Positions 6,800 to 14,817 of a stretch of 28,438 bases of DNA are shown one piece after another. Every line of letters starts with the position of its first letter. Position 1 is the stretch's first letter. The translations under genes and the position numbers were made by a program. Location: positions 1-28,438 of the forward strand of contig JBGRQB010000032.1 of assembly GCA_041725875.1 (NCBI GenBank), written 5' to 3'. The stretch comes from JBGRQB01 sp041725875 (GTDB taxonomy: Bacteria > Bacteroidota > Ignavibacteria > Ignavibacteriales > Melioribacteraceae). Below the pieces are notes generated by a model that was given only the letters and a program-made list of their open reading frames with translations, was not told where the DNA came from and did no database searches.

Positions 6800-8119
6800 T
6801 TAAACTGGTTTCAAAATTTCTATTGGTTCGGTTCTTCCCTTAACACTTATTTCTCCCAGGGAAGTAAATAATTCTTTTTTGTCATCAAGATGTTCAAAAA
6901 CTTCGTTGGAAATTAAAAGCTGAGATTCAAAAGTTTTGGTTAACTGCTCAATTCGGGAAGCCAGAATTACTGTATTTCCTGAAATTGAATATTGCTTTCG
7001 TAAATCGGTTCCAACATTTCCTGCTACTATATCACCAGCGTGCAGACCAATACCCACACGGGTAAATGGAATTTTTCCTGTCTCGTTCAGTTTTTCAAGT
7101 TCCTGTATAATTCCTAATGCAGCGTTTACTGCGTTCTGACAAACATTTCCTCTCTGAATAGGAGCTCCGAATGTTGCCATATATCCGTCACCTAAAAACT
7201 GATTTATCAATCCGTTGTGACGTGATATTTTTTCTATCATAAATCCAAAAATTTCGTTCTGATATTTAATAATTTCATCTGGTTTGAATTTTGAAACAAG
7301 AGGTGTAAAACCCCTTATATCTAAAAACATTACACAGGCAAAAAGTTCTTTTGCTTCAAGGTCTTCATTATTTTTAAGCAACTCTTTTGCAATGTCGCGC
7401 GAAACCTGCTGACCAAGCATATTAAAAAGGTTGTTGCGTTCGGTTGACAGCTTAAAACTTTTGTAAATACGCTTCTTTATTAAGTGTCCTACGGTTCCGC
7501 CCACACAGCCGGAAATAAAGATTAATCCCGCTTTTGCAACATAAATAAATGCTTCACTCATAAATGTTGTTGATTCGGGAATGTCAGAGGAATTCAGCAC
7601 AATAACCGAGATAATGGTATACTGCAAAGCTCCTATAAAACCGGCAGTAAATGTCATCCAGAAATTCAGACTAAGAACCGAAAGAATAATTACCAGAAAG
7701 TAGAGATAAACCAGCGGTGAAGAAAGAAGTTCATAAGAATTATTAAAAACCAGCAGTGCAATTAATACCAGCGAAGGAATGGAAGCTTCGGCTACAATGT
7801 TAATAAACTGCATTTTCTGGGTAATTGGCCGGTTCTTTTTAATCCGGTTGGTTAAAACTCTTCTTATTTGTGTTTCACGAATAAAAATTGCAACCGTGAA
7901 TCCGAAAATTATAACAAATGGTGTGACTGAGTTAAAAACACCAAAAATGCGTTCAAAGAAAAATGTGTATAAAAAGAGCTGGACTATCATCATACCAAAA
8001 GCAGCCATAGCAAAAATTGAGGCTTTAATTTTTTCACTTTCGATAATTTCTTTTTTTAGAAGACTGCTGTATTCGTCCGAAAAAGGTGAATCATTATTAA
8101 ATTTGTCGAAAAATTTCAT
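6800..8119 (-). CDS. Membrane-bound class III nucleotide cyclase with altered active-site residues
   Basis: 439 aa. The N-terminus (about 32-210) holds roughly six hydrophobic segments in two groups. A short linker precedes a C-terminal class III cyclase domain (about 255-439). Both metal-binding aspartates are present: Asp267 in FLDIRGFT and Asp311 in FLGDGYMATFGAP. Other key positions differ. Where adenylate cyclases carry the adenine-selecting Lys before FLGDG there is Gln307; Ser378 replaces the Asp/Thr partner; and Ile385 stands where the transition-state-stabilising Asn of the VN(V/L)ASR motif is expected, while Arg389 is kept. The codon for 385 reads ATT. The protein could be an altered-specificity, weak or regulatory cyclase. 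HisN follows 22 bp downstream. Confidence 0.85.
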   Translation of the reverse strand: MKFFDKFNNDSPFSDEYSSLLKKEIIESEKIKASIFAMAAFGMMIVQLFLYTFFFERIFGVFNSVTPFVIIFGFTVAIFIRETQIRRVLTNRIKKNRPITQKMQFINIVAEASIPSLVLIALLVFNNSYELLSSPLVYLYFLVIILSVLSLNFWMTFTAGFIGALQYTIISVIVLNSSDIPESTTFMSEAFIYVAKAGLIFISGCVGGTVGHLIKKRIYKSFKLSTERNNLFNMLGQQVSRDIAKELLKNNEDLEAKELFACVMFLDIRGFTPLVSKFKPDEIIKYQNEIFGFMIEKISRHNGLINQFLGDGYMATFGAPIQRGNVCQNAVNAALGIIQELEKLNETGKIPFTRVGIGLHAGDIVAGNVGTDLRKQYSISGNTVILASRIEQLTKTFESQLLISNEVFEHLDDKKELFTSLGEISVKGRTEPIEILKPV

Positions 8120-8227
8120 AGAGGAACTAATTTGTTAATGTTCAGGTTTAATTATAGCTTAAATTTTATAAAAAGAAAGATAAATTTAGGTTAAATTTAA
8201 GAATTAATTTCTAACAAGTTGTGATAT

Positions 8228-9367
8228 ATGAAAATTTACAGAATATTTTTGTTTTTCCTGCTAATTTCGGGCAATCTTTTATGGTCTCAAAATGAATATG
8301 ATTCACTGATTAACAAAGGGATCAAACATATATACAATGTTGAGTTTGAAGAGGCTTCTGTTGCGTTTAATAAATTAAAGCAAGCTTACCCTGAAAAACC
8401 TGCCGGATTATTTATGGAAGCGATGACGCTCTGGTGGGAAATTTTACTGGATCTTAAAAATGAAGAAAAAGATGATTTGTTTAATGATAAAATTGAACAG
8501 GTTGTAGATTTTTGCGATGAAATTTTAGATGAAGATGAGCTTAACTCAGACGCTCTTTTCTTTAAAGGAGGGGCGCTTGGTTTCAGAGGTTTACTCAATT
8601 CTGTAAGAAAAAACTGGTTTGATGCTGCCGGTGACGGTGCAGATGCGCTTCCGCTGGTAAATAAGGTGTATGAGATCGATTCAACAAATATAGATGTCCG
8701 TCTGGGCTTTGGAATATATAATTATTTTGCTGAAACACTTCCTGAAAAATATCCGGTTGCAAAACCTTTGCTGTTTTTTATTCCCGAGGGAGATAAAAAG
8801 CAGGGACTTGCAGATTTAAAAAATGTTTCTGAAAACGGGAAATATACAAGTGTTGAAGCCAGATTTACACTCGGGAAAGTATATTATCTTTATGAAAAAG
8901 ATTATAACACGGCTATTTCATATTTCAGAAATCTGCATAAAGAATTTCCTAAAAACCCGGTTTTTGAAAAATATCTTGGTCGCTCAATATTATCAAAACA
9001 GGGATATAATGCTGCTGATTCTGTTTTTTCAGTTATTCTGAAAAAGTGTAAAGAAGGTAAGAGAGGATATAATTTATCTCTGCAAAGAGAAGCCCATTAT
9101 TACATTGGCGTAAAATATAAAAATATGGGAATTACTGAAACAGCACTTGAGCATTTTGAAAACTGTGTTACCATATCTGAAAAAATAGATACGGATGACG
9201 AAAGCGGATTCTGGATTAATGCTCTTCTTTATTCCGGGATGATGAATGATTTACGCGGAGACAGGGAAAAGGCATTAAGTTTTTATGAAGAAGTTTTAGA
9301 TAAAAGAGATTATAAAAATGCTCAGGAAAGAGCTGAAAGGTTTATAAAAATGCCCTACAAAAAGTAG
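8228..9367 (+). CDS. Secreted TPR-repeat protein
   Basis: 379 aa with a clear signal peptide (1-20: basic start, hydrophobic core, cleavage near LWSQ). The rest is alpha-helical with TPR-like pairs, clearest at 28-60, 208-245 (ARFTLGKVYYL), 290-320 (AHYYIGVKYKNMG) and 330-360 (ALLYSGMMNDLRGD). A non-TPR segment with WWEILLD and FKGGALGFRGLL near 70-125 looks like a family-specific core. It is probably a periplasmic or outer-membrane scaffold. It is divergent from the cyclase gene (108 bp apart), and its stop codon lies inside the terminator hairpin shared with the porQ-like gene. Family not named; function unknown. Confidence 0.75.
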   Translation: MKIYRIFLFFLLISGNLLWSQNEYDSLINKGIKHIYNVEFEEASVAFNKLKQAYPEKPAGLFMEAMTLWWEILLDLKNEEKDDLFNDKIEQVVDFCDEILDEDELNSDALFFKGGALGFRGLLNSVRKNWFDAAGDGADALPLVNKVYEIDSTNIDVRLGFGIYNYFAETLPEKYPVAKPLLFFIPEGDKKQGLADLKNVSENGKYTSVEARFTLGKVYYLYEKDYNTAISYFRNLHKEFPKNPVFEKYLGRSILSKQGYNAADSVFSVILKKCKEGKRGYNLSLQREAHYYIGVKYKNMGITETALEHFENCVTISEKIDTDDESGFWINALLYSGMMNDLRGDREKALSFYEEVLDKRDYKNAQERAERFIKMPYKK

Positions 9368-9376
9368 GGCTTTATT
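9348..9376. terminator. Bidirectional terminator overlapping a stop codon
   Basis: GCCCTAC (9352-9358) pairs with GTAGGGC (9364-9370) around a 5-A loop. T-rich sequence follows on both strands. The TAG stop of the TPR gene (9365-9367) sits in the right arm, and the convergent porQ-like gene ends 12 bp away. Confidence 0.8.
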
Positions 9377-9381
9377 CAAAA

Positions 9382-10314
9382 TTAAAATGCTGTTACAATT
9401 CCAAATCGGTGTACCGAAGGTACTGAACCGTGCGATGAGAAAGCATAATCTATTTTATATTCTTTTACTTTCAGACCCACACCAAGGCTGTATCCTGCCA
9501 AACCAGTAGATGTCCCGATTTTAAGATCTTCTCTTTTCTGGTTGTCGTAGCCGAGTCTGACTGTTAAAGCTTTACCAAGGAATAATTCGCCGCCAAATGT
9601 GAAGTTTTTGAATCTGTCGCCAAAATTATCAACATCTTTGTTAAGTTTTATAAAGGAGAAGTAAAACTTAAATGGAAGATGTTCCAGTTTTTTTGAAACT
9701 CCCAATCTTATATCAAGAGGTAAATCTTCGGAAACTGAATAATATTCAGATATTTGCGATCCAAGGTTCAAAACGCTGAATGCAATTACCCAGTTGGTTT
9801 CTCTAATGAAATATTGAGCGCCTAAATCTACTGCGAGTCCTGTTGAGCTTGCATCATCAATTTTAGAGTAGATAAATTTTGCATTTGCACCAATATTAAA
9901 GTTTTCGTGCAACTGGTAACCATAACCGACAAGCAAAGCCAGATCATTAACTCCAAAATCACCAAGTTTGTTACCACTTGCATCTGCTTTGATAAAGTCG
10001 CCGTAGTTCAAATATTTTATTGCTACGCCAAAGCGTCCAATTCCTTCAAATTCAGTTGAAAATGCAGCATCGAGTACTTTTATGTCTGCCAGATAATTAA
10101 GAAATGAAAAAGATACCGGATTTTTCTCAAGTGAAAAGATACCGGCAGGGTTGTAAAACATTACCGACGGGTCATCAGTATTTGTAATAAAGTTACCTGC
10201 AAGAGCTTCTGCGCGCGGACTTGAATGGAGTCTTAAAAACTCAAACGTATTATCCTGAGCAGGTAAAAATTGTATAAATAAAAGTGATAATAATAATATT
10301 CTGATTTTTCTCAT
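9382..10314 (-). CDS. porQ: PorV/PorQ-family outer-membrane protein (PorQ-like, type IX secretion)
   Basis: 310 aa with a signal peptide (1-19, ending FLPAQ). The mature N-terminus FEFLRLHSSPRAEALAG followed by NTDDPSVMFYNPAG is the signature of PorV/PorQ proteins, which are FadL-like beta-barrels. The remainder alternates amphipathic beta-strands and ends HRFGIVTAF, an aromatic C-terminal strand suited to BAM insertion. PorQ works with PorZ at the cell surface in type IX secretion; PorV shuttles cargo. The short, early FLRL..S.R motif and the length favour PorQ over PorV, but the subfamily is not certain. A GAGGA ribosome-binding site precedes the ATG. A predicted cargo-like protease is encoded at 14814-16469. 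Confidence 0.78.
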   Translation of the reverse strand: MRKIRILLLSLLFIQFLPAQDNTFEFLRLHSSPRAEALAGNFITNTDDPSVMFYNPAGIFSLEKNPVSFSFLNYLADIKVLDAAFSTEFEGIGRFGVAIKYLNYGDFIKADASGNKLGDFGVNDLALLVGYGYQLHENFNIGANAKFIYSKIDDASSTGLAVDLGAQYFIRETNWVIAFSVLNLGSQISEYYSVSEDLPLDIRLGVSKKLEHLPFKFYFSFIKLNKDVDNFGDRFKNFTFGGELFLGKALTVRLGYDNQKREDLKIGTSTGLAGYSLGVGLKVKEYKIDYAFSSHGSVPSVHRFGIVTAF

Positions 10315-10470
10315 AAAAATTCCTCAATTTGCTGTTCGATTTTAAAAATAATTGAAACTAAAGGCAAGGTATTTTACCTGACACTTATTAATAGCAGGAA
10401 CAAAGCAGTGAGGATATGTGTTAAATAAAACGTATTTTTACAGATAAGAATTATATTATTTGAGGATTTG

Positions 10471-11316
10471 ATGAATACAATTAAAACAACAATGCTTATG
10501 ACCGCAATGATGGTTCTGTTCATCCTTGTGGGTGGAGCATTAGGCGGCGAATCAGGGATGATGATTGCTTTTGCAATTTCCCTGGCAATGAACTTCGGAT
10601 CATACTGGTTTTCTGATAAAATAGTACTTGCAATGTACAGAGCACAGCCGGTTACAAAAGAACAGGCCCCGGAGTTATATACAATTGTTGAAAATCTGGC
10701 AATGAGAGCTGAAATGCCGATGCCGAAGTTATACATAGTTGAAAATGATAATCCAAATGCATTTGCAACAGGAAGAAACCCTGAAAACGGAGCTGTTGCA
10801 GTTACAACCGGAATTTTAAGAATTTTGAATAAAGAAGAACTTGAGGGAGTAATTGCTCACGAATTATCTCATATTAAACACAGAGATATACTTGTAAGCA
10901 CAATTGCTGCAACTCTTGTTGGTACAATTACCTTTTTATCCCGAATTGCAACCTGGGCTGCAATGTTTGGCGGCAGAGATGAAGATGAAGGAAGCGGAAT
11001 TGGTGATCTGGTTCTTATTATTATTGCTCCTATTGCAGCAGTTTTAATTCAGCTTGCTATTTCCAGATCCAGAGAATATCTGGCAGATGAAGGCGGAGCG
11101 AAAATTACAGGAAATGCTAACGGACTTGCATCTGCTTTAAATAAACTTGCTGCTGCAGGAGAGAAAATTCCGATGAAAAACGCCGGAACTTCATCTGCGC
11201 ATATGTTTATTGTTAATCCGTTATCAGGTAAAGCCCTTATGAAATTGTTTTCAACTCACCCTCCAATGGAAGAGAGAATAAAACGATTAAATGAAATTTC
11301 AGCCGGAAGAAGATAA
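10471..11316 (+). CDS. htpX: HtpX-family membrane zinc metalloprotease
   Basis: 281 aa, M48B family. N-terminal membrane helices lie at about 8-25 and 30-48. The catalytic motif HELSH is at 130-134 inside the conserved GVIAHELSHIKHRDI, and the third zinc ligand is the Glu of SREYLADE near 205. A hydrophobic hairpin (about 140-165 and 178-195) is typical of HtpX, as is the late motif STHPPMEERI. It degrades damaged or misassembled inner-membrane proteins. ATG at 10471 is preferred over an in-frame TTG one codon earlier because GAGGA (10462-10466) is spaced for the ATG. It is divergent from the porQ-like gene. Confidence 0.95.
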   Translation: MNTIKTTMLMTAMMVLFILVGGALGGESGMMIAFAISLAMNFGSYWFSDKIVLAMYRAQPVTKEQAPELYTIVENLAMRAEMPMPKLYIVENDNPNAFATGRNPENGAVAVTTGILRILNKEELEGVIAHELSHIKHRDILVSTIAATLVGTITFLSRIATWAAMFGGRDEDEGSGIGDLVLIIIAPIAAVLIQLAISRSREYLADEGGAKITGNANGLASALNKLAAAGEKIPMKNAGTSSAHMFIVNPLSGKALMKLFSTHPPMEERIKRLNEISAGRR

Positions 11317-11383
11317 TTTTACGGTGTTGTTGTTTATAAGTTTCAGAGTTATATTGCGAAGATTAATAAATTGAAACTTGGTT

Positions 11384-11953
11384 ATGAAAGTAAAAATTTT
11401 CTTACTGGCTTTTTCGGTTTTAAGTATTCTCTCTTTTGGACAGAGTAAAAAAAATCTGGAAGTTATTTTCGGTTTTGTGGATGAGAGTCTGACCGAAATA
11501 AAAAAAGTAACCAATAAAAATGTTGTTCTTGAATTTAATGCTGCTGATAATCTGGAAGTGATTAAAGGAAGAGTTCTCTATAACCTTGGTAAACCTGACA
11601 AGGGAGATAAGGAAATAAAACTTAACTATACTGTTGATGCAGTTGGTGTAAATTACCCGGAGATGTTTCGTGACGGATTGTTCGGAGATTTTTTTCTGGA
11701 AAGGGAAGTTTATTTTAACGGATATTTCTCTGTTCTGGAAAATGACAGTCTCCTGATAAACAGAAGTTTTGATCTTACGAAAAAAGATACGGTTGCTCTT
11801 GATGAGTTAAGTTTAATAGAGACTCAGATTCTTGATTTTACAAAAGGAGAGGTTCCGCCTGAACCGGCTTTTGACAGCATTGTTGAAACTGTTGTTGCAG
11901 TGGGAGCCGCTGTTATATCAGTGATATTATTTTTTACAGTAAGAAGTGAATAA
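11384..11953 (+). CDS. Unrecognised exported protein with C-terminal membrane segment
   Basis: 189 aa. Signal peptide 1-19 (hydrophobic core then SFGQS). A central region rich in beta-strand-forming residues (about 25-145) has no family I recognise. A single hydrophobic helix at about 166-186 is followed by a very short TVRSE tail. The layout predicts a periplasmic domain anchored at its C-terminus, or a type of C-terminal retention signal. ATG at 11384 is chosen over an upstream in-frame TTG because it directly starts the signal peptide; there is no clear Shine-Dalgarno. It lies between htpX (67 bp) and bamD (71 bp) on the same strand, which suggests an envelope role but proves none. Confidence 0.65.
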   Translation: MKVKIFLLAFSVLSILSFGQSKKNLEVIFGFVDESLTEIKKVTNKNVVLEFNAADNLEVIKGRVLYNLGKPDKGDKEIKLNYTVDAVGVNYPEMFRDGLFGDFFLEREVYFNGYFSVLENDSLLINRSFDLTKKDTVALDELSLIETQILDFTKGEVPPEPAFDSIVETVVAVGAAVISVILFFTVRSE

Positions 11954-12024
11954 TAAAATTTAAATAAGATTTGTGTATTTTTGAAGTTCGTACAAAAAAT
12001 TAAAATTTAGGATATTGTGCAATT

Positions 12025-12768
12025 ATGAAGAATATTTTAGCTTTAGTAGTTTTAATGGTAGTTGTTTTTGGTTGTAAGGCTATGACCGACACATCTGGTT
12101 TTACGCCAGCTGAACATTATGAGTTTGCAAAAAGTTTTTATGATGATGAAGATTATCTTGAAGCAATTGCTCAGTTTAAAAGTATTCTTGTCCAATATCC
12201 GGGAAATGAAGTTACCGATGATGCTCAGTTTTATTTAGGGATGTCACATTTTCAAAGATCTGAGTTTATCTTATCCGCTTATGAATTTAGTAAACTGATA
12301 AAAAACATTCCTGCAAGTTCGTTTGTTCCTGAATGCCAGTTTATGTTGGGAGAATCATATTACGAACTATCGCCAGATGCAGTTCTTGATCAATCATATA
12401 CAGCAAAATGTATAGAAGAATTTCAGGCATTTATAGAATTCTTCCCGCTTGACAAAAGAGTTGCCGGTGCTGAGAAAAAAATAAATGAGTTAAACAACAA
12501 ACTTGCCGAAAAGGAATATTACAACGCCATTGTATATGAAAGAATGGAATATTATATGGCAGCTATAAAAACTTACGAATATATCCTGAGAGTTCATCAC
12601 GATAGTGAGTATGTAAAAGATGCTATGTATAATCTTATTAAGCTGCAGGAAAGAAAAAACCTTGTAGCAGATTTGTTAAGAAATATCGAAACATTTATAG
12701 AAAGTTATCCGGACGACAGCAGGGTAAAAGAACTGGATGATTTGAAAGTATCTTTTGAAGGAAATTAA
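12025..12768 (+). CDS. bamD: BamD-like outer-membrane assembly lipoprotein
   Basis: 247 aa with a lipoprotein signal peptide ending VVFGC at Cys17. TPR pairs follow: AEHYEFAKSFYDDEDYLEAIAQF-type repeat 1 (about 29-60), DDAQFYLGMSHFQRSEF (65-85) and ECQFMLGESYYELSP (about 104-120). The BamD-type segment DQSYTAKCIEEFQAFIEFFP and the YP-D-S-V repeat ends match the YfiO/BamD family, and the length is normal. BamD is the essential lipoprotein partner of BamA in inserting barrel proteins such as the PorQ-like one here. A strong terminator follows immediately. Confidence 0.88.
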   Translation: MKNILALVVLMVVVFGCKAMTDTSGFTPAEHYEFAKSFYDDEDYLEAIAQFKSILVQYPGNEVTDDAQFYLGMSHFQRSEFILSAYEFSKLIKNIPASSFVPECQFMLGESYYELSPDAVLDQSYTAKCIEEFQAFIEFFPLDKRVAGAEKKINELNNKLAEKEYYNAIVYERMEYYMAAIKTYEYILRVHHDSEYVKDAMYNLIKLQERKNLVADLLRNIETFIESYPDDSRVKELDDLKVSFEGN

Positions 12769-12771
12769 ATG

Positions 12772-12799
12772 AAGGGCAGTATTTATTACTGCCTTTTTT
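12772..12799 (+). terminator. Rho-independent terminator after bamD
   Basis: GGCAGTA (12775-12781) pairs with TACTGCC (12787-12793), extended by one G-T and two A-T pairs, with a 5-nt loop and a run of six T residues. It begins 4 bp after the bamD stop and separates bamD from the next operon. Confidence 0.85.
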
Positions 12800-12849
12800 A
12801 GTTTAAATAATATATCTTGGCATTTATAATTATCAGTTTTTGGGAGTTA

Positions 12850-14817
12850 ATGTCAGTAAAGATAACAATATTAATATTTTTTGCTTCCGTAAGCCAGCTT
12901 CTGTTCGGGCAATATAAATTAAACGGATCTTATGAATATGAAACCTACTCAACCGAAGCAGGGTTCAGTAAGTTTTATGAATATGATTTTAATGAAGACG
13001 GAACAAAAGATATTCTGCTTGTCGGGAAAAACGATAAACAGGTTGTCTGGTTTAAATTAAATCCAAATGGAAAAATTGATGAAATTATAAATAAGTTTTT
13101 CTTCTATCCGGTTTCCAACATTAAACAGTTCAAAACTATTTCAGGTGCTGAGACTCACCTTTTTACTTCAAGAAAAAGGAGAATGCTCGGACTGGTTTCA
13201 TTTACCAAATATGGAACCATTCAGCTGCTTAATGAAATCAGGTTTGATTCTTATCCTTCCGAAATTATATCAGGAGATTTTAACGGAGATGGTGCTGCCG
13301 ATGCACTCACATTCGGAAATTCATTTGAAGGAGTTTCACTGGTTGAGGAAAAAGGATATAAGCTTTCTTCAACAAAACTTGTGAATGAAGGAATCTTTAG
13401 TGAGCTTGCTGTTATTGATATAAACACAGATGGAAGAAATGATTTTGTTGCGTTTAATTTTCTCGATCATTCTTTACATTTTTATGAAAATGCCGATTCG
13501 GGAATTTTTAATGATATAAGAAAAATTAAACTCGATTCTGAAATTGATAATTTATCAGAATTTGATTTTAACTATGATGAATATCCTGATTTGATTTTCT
13601 CTACTGAAAAAGGAATAGAAGTTTTTTACGGAGATTCGGTTTTTTCTTATACAAATAAAGCAAAGTTAAATCTGGACGGGAATGTTATCGGTTTTACACT
13701 TTGTGATTTAAATAATGATGATAGAAATGATATTGTTGCTCTTACAAGTGAAGGAATTTATTTTTCATTCAACAGCGATTCCGTTTCTTTTGGAAAACCT
13801 TTTCGTTTTAATATTATTGAAAATCCGACTGCCATTACAAGTGTAAATAATAACGTGTTTTACTATTCAGGTGATGGTAACCTTGACAGAATTAAACATT
13901 CGTCTAAATTTAATTCCGATATAAAGTTGAAATATTCTATACAGAATAAGAGTCTGAATACATTTTACCTGAACGGAATATTTTATCTTTCATTTATCGA
14001 TCCTGTGAAATCCTGTTTTGTAATTGTGAGTGATTTTCTTTCGTCAAACAGTCAGCTGCAGGAAATTAATATTCAGAATGTTTCAGCAGATAAAGTAGCT
14101 ACAGTTCAGAATAATAATATTATAGATTTTTATCTGGTAAACAAAAATCAGGATTTTCTGGAAATTGTGAGTCTGGACACCCAAACAAATTCGCTTGAAA
14201 AAAACAATACTCTTCTGGAAGGTGATTTGCTGACTTGCTTCAAAGATGAAAAAAGAAATCAGCTTGTTTTTGTTAGTCGCAAAGATTCATTAGTCAACTA
14301 TTCTGAAATTAATTTTAACGACGATGAACTTGCCGAAGTTATTAAAACAACTGAAATACCGGATAGCAGTCAGATTATTATAAACAGAGAAAAAATATTT
14401 CTGCTTGAAGAGGAAAGTGAAAAAGTTATAATAAAAGAAAATAAAACCGGTGAAATATTAAAAAGTTTTCCAATTGAAGATTTTGACAATTATAAAAATC
14501 TTTCCGAAGGAATAGCTTATTTAGTTATAAACAACAAACTAAATTTGATATATAACAGCAGAATTTCTGAAATAAATTTTGATGTAAAGAGTTTTGAAAA
14601 GGATAATTTAAAAGTATTAAGTAAAGATAAATTGGCGTATCTGGATAGAAGGAATAAGAAGATTTTTCTGACTGAATTATCAGAAGCCGAACCAAAAGTT
14701 TATTCTTTTGACATAAAACTGAATGAAAATTTCAATGTAAGAGATTTTCAAGTGATTGAAACATTACTTATTTTTACTGCCGAAGATGGAACCATTAACA
14801 TTCAAGAATTAAAATGA
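12850..14817 (+). CDS. Secreted FG-GAP/VCBS-repeat (beta-propeller-like) protein
   Basis: 655 aa with signal peptide 1-20 (ending QLLFGQ). Calcium-loop repeats of the form D-x-N-x-D-G-x-x-D are seen as DFNEDGTKD, DFNGDGAAD, DINTDGRND, DFNYDEYPD and DLNNDDRND in the first half, about 45-65 residues apart, suggesting an integrin-alpha-like propeller. The second half (about 320-655) lacks the loops but keeps short beta-strand repeats. No sorting-type C-terminal domain is seen. ATG at 12850 is chosen over an in-frame TTG at 12817 because GGGAG precedes it and the signal peptide starts there. Its stop overlaps the next gene's start by 4 bp (ATGA), so the two are translationally coupled. Confidence 0.8.
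   Translation: MSVKITILIFFASVSQLLFGQYKLNGSYEYETYSTEAGFSKFYEYDFNEDGTKDILLVGKNDKQVVWFKLNPNGKIDEIINKFFFYPVSNIKQFKTISGAETHLFTSRKRRMLGLVSFTKYGTIQLLNEIRFDSYPSEIISGDFNGDGAADALTFGNSFEGVSLVEEKGYKLSSTKLVNEGIFSELAVIDINTDGRNDFVAFNFLDHSLHFYENADSGIFNDIRKIKLDSEIDNLSEFDFNYDEYPDLIFSTEKGIEVFYGDSVFSYTNKAKLNLDGNVIGFTLCDLNNDDRNDIVALTSEGIYFSFNSDSVSFGKPFRFNIIENPTAITSVNNNVFYYSGDGNLDRIKHSSKFNSDIKLKYSIQNKSLNTFYLNGIFYLSFIDPVKSCFVIVSDFLSSNSQLQEINIQNVSADKVATVQNNNIIDFYLVNKNQDFLEIVSLDTQTNSLEKNNTLLEGDLLTCFKDEKRNQLVFVSRKDSLVNYSEINFNDDELAEVIKTTEIPDSSQIIINREKIFLLEEESEKVIIKENKTGEILKSFPIEDFDNYKNLSEGIAYLVINNKLNLIYNSRISEINFDVKSFEKDNLKVLSKDKLAYLDRRNKKIFLTELSEAEPKVYSFDIKLNENFNVRDFQVIETLLIFTAEDGTINIQELK

Noticed and set aside
10358..10380. 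Short palindrome AGGTA/TACCT between the porQ-like gene and htpX
   Set aside because: Five bp arms only; could be an operator but nothing supports it beyond symmetry.
11338..11379. 8-bp inverted repeat AAGTTTCA/TGAAACTT before the unknown secreted protein
   Set aside because: Arms are short and AT-rich with a 26-nt loop and no T-run; likely chance.
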